The notes beneath the pieces are model-generated. The model saw nothing but the letters and a program-made list of their open reading frames with translations, did not search any database and was not told where the DNA came from. Positions 1 through 5,275 of a stretch of 12,252 nt of DNA are shown one piece after another. The stretch's first letter is position 1. Each line of letters opens with the position of its first letter. Source of the stretch: Acidobacteriaceae bacterium (GTDB lineage: Bacteria > Acidobacteriota > Terriglobia > Terriglobales > Acidobacteriaceae); assembly GCA_030044455.1 (NCBI GenBank), contig JASHVU010000552.1:1-12252 (forward strand). Direction: 5' to 3'. The translations under genes were made by a program, and so were the position numbers.

Positions 1-164
1 CAAGTCGCTGCTGCATCGATGTTGCCGGGCGGCTCTTTGCCTAAGAAAGAGTCGCATTGCAAGGTGCTGGATTGCCAACACAGGAACCGAAATCGCTCGA
101 GAAGCAGCCAGAGTATACACGCCCACTCATGTCGCGGGAAAGATTTGTTTCGCTCCCTCCCCCT
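1..164. other. Noncoding stretch with no recognisable gene
   Basis: No convincing gene is seen here. The plus-strand frame that is open from base 1 encodes a Cys/His/Arg-rich sequence with no family resemblance, and it runs into the DNA opposite the poly-Gly tail of the FecR gene, so it is probably fortuitous. The stretch lies downstream of the FecR gene terminator and may be the upstream region of a minus-strand gene beyond the window. A TATACT hexamer on the minus strand (bases 117 to 112) lacks a good -35 partner. Confidence 0.4.
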
Positions 165-202
165 CGAAGAAACAATAGGCGCGGCAACCAATGCTGCCGC
201 GC
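163..202 (-). terminator. Intrinsic terminator of the FecR-domain gene
   Basis: On the minus strand, 24 bases after the FecR-gene stop codon, a perfect 8-bp GC-rich stem (GCGCGGCA at 179-186 pairing with TGCCGCGC at 195-202, 8-base loop) is followed by the T-rich run CTATTGTTTCTTC. This is the classical Rho-independent layout and the orientation fits only the minus-strand gene. Confidence 0.7.
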
Positions 203-226
203 CCATGGAGTTAACTTTCGCGAGCG

Positions 227-1921
227 TTATTTGTGGCTGCCTCCACCGCCTCCACCGCCACCACCACCGCCGCTGACGTGGCCTCCTCCACCACCACCCC
301 CACCACCGCCGCTGCTGACGTGGGAGCCTCCGCCACCACCGCTGCTCGCGTGATAGCTGCCGCCTCCACTACTGCTGCGGGCCGCTCCCCCCGAATAGCT
401 ACCTGAGGAGGTGGAATGCGTGGAGGTCGAACTCCGCGCTATACCTGAAGAATATGTTGCCGGATTGCCTCGATAAGCCGATGGCGAGGAACTGCCTGGA
501 TTCGGCGAAGTGTAAATCGGCCGCCCCAGAGACGAAGCGGTCGGCGAACCAGGTCTGGAACTCCCATCGAAAATGGTATAGCCAATCCTGCCGGTTCCTG
601 CCGGCGAGCGATCCCCCCCAGCATTCTCACTTCCGCGCGCAATCACCGGGCGTACCGGCGCCACGGTATTGCCTGCAATTGTGACTGGCTGGTTGTGCTC
701 CCGAGACGGGAACGGTGTTCCCCCAGACACAGGAGTTCGGTTGACCGCAATTACAGGAACCGGATGCCCGCGATTCGGCCCGCGCGGCATGATCGGCCGG
801 TGCGGCTGTCTATAGCCTGGAGGAAACCCGCCGCCGAATACCGGACCCGGATAATAGCCGAATGAATTCCACCAGGGGTTGCATCCACCCATGCCCGGCG
901 CCCAGCCCCACCCAAAACCATTAAAGAAGTTCCATGAGCCGCAGGAGTAAGGCAGGAATCCCCAGTTATCGCATGGAACAAACGTGTAACCGTACTGCGG
1001 ATACGCCATCCAGTTACCACATCCGTAAGGATCCCATCCGGCATCGGAGGCTTCAAAGGGAGACCAGACATACCCCTGCCCGGGAACGTTATACCAACTG
1101 CCGTTTGCGTCCAGATCGCTCCAGGCCGGGCTGCCGGTTTCAGGACCGCTCTGACTGGGCGCCGCGGCCGTAAATGCAGCTTCTTCGGTCGCCGTGGCCT
1201 GATCCCGATCGGTGTTCCAGGCATCCCATGAGTCCGGATCGATCGATTCGTTTAGGTCGTAACGGTTGATATCGTTCGCATACAGGGTTACGCTCTCCCC
1301 ACCGTGCATGGACAACTGCGCTCCACCGCTGCCACGACTGAGATCGGCGTTACCTGATAAAACCGCAAGTTCTCCGGGCGGCGTATCCATCCTGACCCGG
1401 ATGACGGCATTGCCAGTCGGAGTAACGGTCGAGTCGCCGAAGTGAACCGCGAACTGGCCCAACTGAGTCCCACTCTGGAACTCAAAGTACGCAAGACCCC
1501 CATTGAGCAACATCTCGGCGACGCCATTTGTTCCCTCGCCGCGCAGCACGCTGAGCGTGAGCGTGGTATTGGGCGAGAGGCGTGCGACACTGCCATCTTC
1601 AAACTGGATCTCGGCGCGTCCGTCCTGGGTGGTAGAAACCTGCATCCCCTCAAACAAGGGCATGTTGACGGTCGCGCCTTCGGCTATGACCTGATCACCT
1701 TGGCTGACGCGCACTTGGCCTTCAACGTAACTAAGGCGCACAGCGCGGGCCGCTGGCTGGGTGTCGTCGGCGCGAATAGGTTGAGCGGCAACCAGGATCG
1801 CGATCGCGGCGGTTGCAATCCAAAAGGAAACGGCGCCCTGACGGCGCCTCTTGGAGGTCTGTTTTTTGATAGGTCCCATTTTGCTGCCCGCCTTTCTATC
1901 GCCCCCGAGGCGATCGTTCAT
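227..1921 (-). CDS. Exported FecR-domain protein with DUF6600-like aromatic region and poly-Gly tail
   Basis: The protein has 564 residues. A basic N-terminus (KK and KRRR near residues 19-27) and a hydrophobic segment (about 31-48) ending near Arg-Ala-Asp suggest a signal peptide, so it is probably periplasmic or surface-exposed. Residues about 64-210 resemble a FecR domain (YVEGQVRV, then FEDGSVARLSPNT). Residues about 270-365 are Trp/Tyr/Gly-rich (GSWYNVPGQGYVWSPF, NWGFLPYSCGSW) like DUF6600. All four cysteines of the protein (301, 317, 327, 347) fall in this region. The C-terminus is Ser/Gly-rich and ends in long Gly runs with scattered His. It need not be an iron-regulatory FecR: no sigma factor or TonB receptor is nearby, and a cell-surface or envelope role is as likely. 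The ATG at 1921 has AGGA three bases upstream. The internal ATG at 1879 (residue 15) gives a more typical signal peptide and is a real alternative. The gene ends at a terminator. Confidence 0.8.
   Translation of the reverse strand: MNDRLGGDRKAGSKMGPIKKQTSKRRRQGAVSFWIATAAIAILVAAQPIRADDTQPAARAVRLSYVEGQVRVSQGDQVIAEGATVNMPLFEGMQVSTTQDGRAEIQFEDGSVARLSPNTTLTLSVLRGEGTNGVAEMLLNGGLAYFEFQSGTQLGQFAVHFGDSTVTPTGNAVIRVRMDTPPGELAVLSGNADLSRGSGGAQLSMHGGESVTLYANDINRYDLNESIDPDSWDAWNTDRDQATATEEAAFTAAAPSQSGPETGSPAWSDLDANGSWYNVPGQGYVWSPFEASDAGWDPYGCGNWMAYPQYGYTFVPCDNWGFLPYSCGSWNFFNGFGWGWAPGMGGCNPWWNSFGYYPGPVFGGGFPPGYRQPHRPIMPRGPNRGHPVPVIAVNRTPVSGGTPFPSREHNQPVTIAGNTVAPVRPVIARGSENAGGDRSPAGTGRIGYTIFDGSSRPGSPTASSLGRPIYTSPNPGSSSPSAYRGNPATYSSGIARSSTSTHSTSSGSYSGGAARSSSGGGSYHASSGGGGGSHVSSGGGGGGGGGGHVSGGGGGGGGGGGSHK
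238..360 (-). repeat. GGN-codon low-complexity repeat in the FecR gene 3' end
   Basis: On the plus strand this is a CCN-rich low-complexity tract. It contains two near copies of a unit made of CCACC/CCGCC runs followed by CCGCTGACGTGG or CCGCTGCTGACGTGGG, plus a third degenerate copy ending in GCTCGCGTGA. On the coding strand it encodes glycine runs of about 5, 10 and 11 residues separated by short His-Val-Ser type spacers. Such codon repeats are prone to in-frame length change. Confidence 0.8.
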
Positions 1922-2010
1922 CGGTCCTGATGGCAGCGTACTACTAATCCACTATGATTGGACATCGAATGACAAGTAAAAGTTGCTCTGTTGGTGCTTG
2001 CAATTAAAGA

Positions 2011-2673
2011 TTATGTACCCGCTTGCGCCAATAGCTGCCGGGCGCGCTTGCGAACTCGCTCCAAAACCTCATCGTCATCGGCCAGTTTCACCAGGATCGG
2101 GCGGATCGTGCAGATCTCCTGGGCGCGACCGCTACCCGCTGCGTCGACCAGGTACTCCATCTCCTTGTCGAGACCCAGCCGGTCATGCTGCAGCAGTTTC
2201 TCCAGCCGCGCCCCCTCGATCATCGTCTCGGCCACAGCTTCAAATGAGTCGCCCAGTTCCTCGATCTCCTTATCCTTTGAGTAGTTGAATGTACAGGAGC
2301 CCGACCCTTCCGGGCCCATGTAGCTGAACTTCTTCCATCCCTCGAATGCAACCTTGAGATGGCTCTCGCACCCCTCATTAAACCGGTGATGGCGGCGGGC
2401 AACCTCAAAGACGTGCGCGGTAAAACCAGCGCTCAACTGCACGTCTCGGTCGACATTCGGGACATCGACTGACTCGTCGCCGCCTTGGGGCGCCTTACCC
2501 ATTTGTGATGTGAAATGCCCTGAACCGTCGCTGTGGAGGGTGAGAGTCCAGTGCGAGGGGTTCAGCTGGTCGTCGGTAAAGTCCGCCTGGACCACCGCGT
2601 TTTGATCGGCGCGGGCAGCCATTGAGATCGAGCAGGCCAGAATACCGGCCGTGGCAAGCAGAAAAGCCTTCAT
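2011..2673 (-). CDS. Small exported protein of unknown function, coupled to ruvC
   Basis: I do not recognise the family. With the ATG at 2673 the protein has 220 residues and begins with a clear signal peptide (MKAFLLATAGILACSISMAA, then Arg-Ala-Asp). An upstream in-frame start at 2736 would add 21 hydrophilic residues inside ruvC and bury the signal peptide, so I rejected it. The mature part starts with a probable beta-rich segment (VVQADFTDDQLNPSHWTLTL). It has three cysteines (in GCES, GSCTF and EICT) and ends in a charged, probably helical C-terminal half (EIEELGDSFEAVAETMIEG onward). The start codon overlaps the ruvC stop (ATGA at 2673-2670), implying a shared transcript and translational coupling. 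An envelope location is inferred. No catalytic motif is visible. Confidence 0.7.
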   Translation of the reverse strand: MKAFLLATAGILACSISMAARADQNAVVQADFTDDQLNPSHWTLTLHSDGSGHFTSQMGKAPQGGDESVDVPNVDRDVQLSAGFTAHVFEVARRHHRFNEGCESHLKVAFEGWKKFSYMGPEGSGSCTFNYSKDKEIEELGDSFEAVAETMIEGARLEKLLQHDRLGLDKEMEYLVDAAGSGRAQEICTIRPILVKLADDDEVLERVRKRARQLLAQAGT

Positions 2674-3194
2674 CGGGACGCCCTCTGTGCCAGTTGCCCT
2701 TGAGCCTGAAGAGTCTGTGCAGTATGAACGTGACAAATTGCTATCGCCAATGCGTCTGCGGCGTCGGCCGGTTCGGGAACGCCGTCCAGGTTGAGCAACC
2801 GCGCAACCATGAATTGAACCTGCTCTTTGCTGGCCATGCCATAGCCCACCACGCTCGATTTGATCTTAAGCGGTGCGTATTCGGCCACCGGTATGGATTG
2901 GCGGGCGGCCGCGAGAAGCGCGACCCCTCGGACCTGGCCAAGTTTAAGAGCGGATTTTGCGTTCACGGAATAGAAAACCTCTTCGATCACGACTGTGTCG
3001 GGGCGCCAGCGTTCGAGTTCGGCTGCCAATTCGCAGAAGACTTGGTCAAGCCGTTCGGGCAAAGACTTCAACTTTGAGAGCCTTATTGCGCCGAACGCCT
3101 TTGGAATCAGGCGTGGCACTCCCTCATCGTCATTCGAATCAACGACGCCAAAACCCGTCACCTCGGTGCCACAATCGATCCCAAATACCCGCAT
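2670..3194 (-). CDS. ruvC: Crossover junction endodeoxyribonuclease RuvC
   Basis: RuvC resolves Holliday junctions by paired nicking, working with the RuvAB branch-migration motor in recombinational repair. The 174-residue product has the family's usual length. The four expected acidic catalytic residues are visible: Asp7 in FGIDCGTEVTGFGVV, Glu71 in VVIEEVFYSVNAKSALKLGQ, and Asp144 and Asp147 in ADAADALAIAICH. The SALKLGQVRG segment is also diagnostic. The first motif reads GIDCGT where the E. coli protein has GIDPGS. The ATG at 3194 is chosen because it places the GID motif at residue 5 as in the family. The frame stays open upstream to 3332, but that sequence resembles nothing in RuvC. No strong Shine-Dalgarno sequence precedes the ATG. 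No ruvA or ruvB is in the window. The downstream exported protein gene overlaps its stop codon. Confidence 0.95.
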   Translation of the reverse strand: MRVFGIDCGTEVTGFGVVDSNDDEGVPRLIPKAFGAIRLSKLKSLPERLDQVFCELAAELERWRPDTVVIEEVFYSVNAKSALKLGQVRGVALLAAARQSIPVAEYAPLKIKSSVVGYGMASKEQVQFMVARLLNLDGVPEPADAADALAIAICHVHTAQTLQAQGQLAQRASR

Positions 3195-3453
3195 CCGGTC
3201 CAAGTTTAACCCATAATCGACGGTGCTGGATCGGCGGCGCCGGCTCTCACCCAACAGCGTCGCTTCAAGCAATTCAGCGCCCGCAACCTTCCGTCGTGTT
3301 TTCGCCGCGTTTTCAGCAGAAAGTACTGGCAATTTTGGTTCATTTCATAAAGTTTCATCTGCGGTCGATGACAGTCGTGTACCAGTCTTCGTATTTTCAG
3401 CGACAAAGTCGAAAAGACTGCGACAGGGTCTAATTGACTAAGACGGAGTTTCA
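3195..3453. other. Divergent intergenic region between ruvC and the DUF2062 gene
   Basis: This 259-base region must hold the promoters of ruvC (minus) and the DUF2062 gene (plus). The stretch about 3330-3360 is clearly A/T-richer than its surroundings and is the likeliest promoter area, but I could not assign a convincing -35/-10 pair on either strand. A loose inverted repeat AGTCTT (3384-3389) / AAGACT (3414-3419) with a 24-base spacer lies between that area and the plus-strand start. Confidence 0.5.
3445..3448 (+). promoter_or_regulatory. Ribosome binding site of the DUF2062 gene
   Basis: GGAG sits five bases before the ATG at 3454, supporting that start for the DUF2062 gene. Confidence 0.7.
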
Positions 3454-3927
3454 ATGTCGGTGAAGTTCCCATTTCGAGAACGAGTGAAGGGCGACGTGAC
3501 GCAGTGGCTTCGGCAAGGGATATCGCCGCGCCGGCTAGCCCTGACGCTGGCCCTCGGTTTTGCAATCGGCTGCATTCCCGTTGTCGGCTTGCCCACCCTG
3601 GTATGCGCTGCGGTTGCCCTGGCATTACGGCTGAATGTGCCTGCGATTCAGGCCGCTAATTACGTCGCCATGCCTCTGCAGCTGGCGCTGATTGTGCCCT
3701 TCGTGCGGTTGGGCGGGCGGGTGACCGCCGCTGCCCCCCACCCCGACGCGATCTCGCTGCTCCGGCTCTCGCCACTGCACATGGCTACGCAGCTCAGCGG
3801 GTTGGCGGGCCAGGCTCTACTGGCATGGCTGCTGGTGGCCGTTCCGGCGGTTCTGCTGATTACAGCCACGCTGACCCCAATGTTGCGCCGGGTCCCACTG
3901 CTTGCCAGGGCTGAAGCCTCCGACTAA
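3454..3927 (+). CDS. DUF2062 domain membrane protein
   Basis: The 157-residue product matches the DUF2062 pattern. A short basic N-terminus (RERVKGDVTQWLRQG) is followed by SPRRLALTLALGFAIGCIPV, a hydrophobic hairpin (about 27-55), and the polar NYVAMPLQ turn that precedes another hydrophobic stretch (about 69-90). A last hydrophobic segment lies at about 118-143, and the tail is basic then acidic. Family members are small inner-membrane proteins whose biochemical role is not established. Some are fused to or sit next to glycosyltransferases, but none is nearby here. The start is supported by a GGAG ribosome binding site. The gene appears monocistronic, divergent from ruvC and convergent with the secreted nuclease gene. 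Confidence 0.85.
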   Translation: MSVKFPFRERVKGDVTQWLRQGISPRRLALTLALGFAIGCIPVVGLPTLVCAAVALALRLNVPAIQAANYVAMPLQLALIVPFVRLGGRVTAAAPHPDAISLLRLSPLHMATQLSGLAGQALLAWLLVAVPAVLLITATLTPMLRRVPLLARAEASD

Positions 3928-3934
3928 CTCCTTC

Positions 3935-3955
3935 GGCGCGGCGTCGCCTTTCTTT
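3935..3955 (+). terminator. Weak candidate terminator after the DUF2062 gene
   Basis: Eight bases after the DUF2062 stop codon, GGCG (3935-3938) can pair with CGCC (3945-3948) around a 6-base loop, followed by TTTCTTTG. The stem is only 4 bp, so the call is weak. The 65-base convergent gap holds no better candidate. Confidence 0.3.
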
Positions 3956-3992
3956 GCCCTGACTCCCGGGTTCCAGTTTCTCTGCTCTTGGC

Positions 3993-4922
3993 TCACTTCC
4001 CTGCATATGGGTCGGGAACCGGCTGGGCGCTGTCGATCCAGGCTGAATAAATCATGTCGCGCAGCATGCTGGCGCCGGCCGCCAGTCGGGACGCAGTAAA
4101 GGCTCGTGACTCCGCCGTGCCGGCGCCAACGAATCCCCCCGCTTTCTCAAGCTGGTAGACCTTTTCAACGTATTTGGCCGTAGTTCGAATGTAGGCAACG
4201 TAGGCGTCGAACATATCGCCGGGAATGGCCTTTGCCGGCGTCATGAGCGGCTCCACATCAGAGGCGTGAATGTTGGCCGCCACGAACGGGCCCTCAAAAA
4301 GGTGATGAATCTGGTGGCTGGTGGTGTAGCCATTGGGATTGGGGCCCGTCCAGCCGTTGTATTGCACGGTAACGTGCAGCGGCTGCGAGGCATCGCCGAC
4401 GTAATGGCCCAGCCAACCCGCATAAAAAATGATCGCAGCCTCGACGGGGGCGGTGTCTTCGCCTGCGGCGTGCATGGCACGGTACTGGCGCATCGCAGCT
4501 TTCAACCGCTCCCAGACTTCATCCGCCTCCCAGGGTTGCAGGCCGATCTTCTCCGGGCGCTGGCCGGCGGCAAACACCTTGGCCTCAAAGTCGAGTCGCT
4601 TGTGCGGAAGGGGCCCGAGAGCGTCGGCCAGCTCGAGATCGATAAAATGCTCGGGCGCCTGGGCCGCACTCAATTCCGGCTCAGCAGCAGAACGCCAGCG
4701 ATCGGGTTCGGGCCCCAGATATTCAATCTCGTTGATGGCCGACGGTGTACGCAGAAAAGCAGGAATATCGTCTGGAAGAGTGGTAACTGCCAGCCGGTTG
4801 ATCATGCGATGGCCTTCACTCTCCCAGGCGTGCGCCGGAGGCGTAAGCGCTGGAAAAACCATGGCAGCAACCACCAGGACTGAAAAACCAAGGGCAGGGT
4901 TGGAGCAAGAGCGGATCAACAT
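3993..4922 (-). CDS. Secreted S1/P1-type zinc-dependent nuclease
   Basis: The family cleaves single-stranded nucleic acids and removes 3'-phosphates from nucleotides using three zinc ions. The 309-residue product begins with a signal peptide ending Ala-His-Ala, so the mature protein would start at Trp33, the N-terminal Trp that binds zinc in this family. Matching ligands are His38 (WESEGHRMI), Asp74 (PDRWR), His92 (HFID), and His173, Asp177 and His183 (LGHYVGDASQPLH). The last ligand pair, H-x3-D in the fungal enzymes, appears here as His206-x3-Glu210. The preceding loop reads NGWTGPNPNGYTTSH in place of a GGN-type loop. The ATG at 4922 is chosen because it gives the signal peptide directly. 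The frame extends to 5063 without recognisable sequence, and no strong Shine-Dalgarno is seen. A role in nutrient scavenging (phosphate or nucleosides) is inferred from the family and from export. Confidence 0.9.
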   Translation of the reverse strand: MLIRSCSNPALGFSVLVVAAMVFPALTPPAHAWESEGHRMINRLAVTTLPDDIPAFLRTPSAINEIEYLGPEPDRWRSAAEPELSAAQAPEHFIDLELADALGPLPHKRLDFEAKVFAAGQRPEKIGLQPWEADEVWERLKAAMRQYRAMHAAGEDTAPVEAAIIFYAGWLGHYVGDASQPLHVTVQYNGWTGPNPNGYTTSHQIHHLFEGPFVAANIHASDVEPLMTPAKAIPGDMFDAYVAYIRTTAKYVEKVYQLEKAGGFVGAGTAESRAFTASRLAAGASMLRDMIYSAWIDSAQPVPDPYAGK

Positions 4923-4996
4923 GAAAGCCAGTATAAGGGTGGCTCGTGAAAATTGGATTTGACGTGGAAATGCACCCGGCTGGTCGCTGTGCCGGG

Positions 4997-5024
4997 CGTA
5001 CACCGGCCTGTCCCCCGGTGTCAA
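4997..5024 (-). promoter_or_regulatory. Candidate nuclease promoter overlapped by a dyad
   Basis: On the minus strand a perfect TTGACA (5024 to 5019) lies 16 bases before TGTACG (5002 to 4997), a poor -10 match. A perfect 7-bp dyad, ACACCGG/CCGGTGT (5000-5021), overlaps the 3' half of the -35 box, the whole spacer and the start of the -10, where a repressor would bind. The weak -10 keeps confidence low. Confidence 0.3.
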
Positions 5025-5096
5025 AGTCGTAACTCTCTTGTTTCGCGGCGTTAGGCCGAACAACGAATTTATGTAGTGAGACGCTCCTCAATTGCT

Positions 5097-5102
5097 TATA
5101 CT
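5097..5102 (+). promoter_or_regulatory. Candidate -10 box for the hybrid kinase gene
   Basis: TATACT, in the context TTGCTTATACTTA, is a good -10 hexamer about 175 bases upstream of the kinase start, but the 17-base spacing points to a poor -35 (TAGTGA at 5074-5079). If used, the transcript would have a long leader containing both downstream hairpins. Confidence 0.3.
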
Positions 5103-5227
5103 TACTGCCAATCGCGCTAAAGAATACGATGGTCGCGATAGACCTCGGCAAGTCCCCAACAGGCCCGCGCCGACGGCTTCTGTAAGAAGGCGCAAAAGAG
5201 CACTTAAGGGGCAAGCGCGTTCTATTT

Positions 5228-5259
5228 GTTCCCTGTTGAGCCTCGAAAGGCTCAAGAAC
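5228..5259 (+). promoter_or_regulatory. Leader hairpin upstream of the hybrid kinase start
   Basis: A perfect 8-bp stem, TTGAGCCT (5236-5243) with AGGCTCAA (5248-5255), encloses a CGAA tetraloop. It can be extended past a CCTG bulge by GTTC (5228-5231) pairing with GAAC (5256-5259). It ends 16 bases before the GTG and 31 before the ATG candidate starts, and lacks a T run, so a role in leader RNA structure or translation control is more plausible than termination. Confidence 0.5.
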
Positions 5260-5275
5260 GCAGCCTCGCGGGGGG

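Larger units (their letters stand above)
4923..5275. other. Structured divergent intergenic region between nuclease and hybrid kinase genes
   Basis: This 353-base gap has no credible gene; a plus-strand frame here (5092-5325) starts with TTG, has no family resemblance and overlaps the kinase start. It holds four notable inverted repeats: CCCGGC/GCCGGG (4975-4996), ACACCGG/CCGGTGT (5000-5021), CTTCT/AGAAG with outer GCGC/GCGC arms (5167-5193), and TTGAGCCT/AGGCTCAA with outer GTTC/GAAC arms (5228-5259). None is followed by a T run, so they are not intrinsic terminators. Promoters for both flanking genes must lie here. Confidence 0.6.

Noticed and set aside
238..360. Repeat tract as a CRISPR array or intergenic tandem repeat
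   Set aside because: The units are short, irregular CCN runs without spacers, in frame within the FecR protein, and encode poly-Gly.
227..1921. FecR protein as part of an iron-siderophore sigma/anti-sigma system
   Set aside because: No ECF sigma factor or TonB-dependent receptor lies next to it in the window, and its long aromatic and Gly-rich C-terminus is unlike the classical FecR regulator.
4266..4962. Plus-strand open frames of 177-205 codons over the nuclease gene
   Set aside because: The minus strand encodes a full set of S1/P1 zinc ligands and a signal peptide there, so these are shadows.
4923..5063. Longer N-termini of the nuclease (to 5063) and of RuvC (to 3332)
   Set aside because: The added residues match nothing in either family and would displace the signal peptide or the N-terminal GID motif.
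4975..5259. Intergenic hairpins as intrinsic terminators or a known riboswitch
   Set aside because: None is followed by a T run in either orientation, and I recognise no riboswitch consensus in the sequence.
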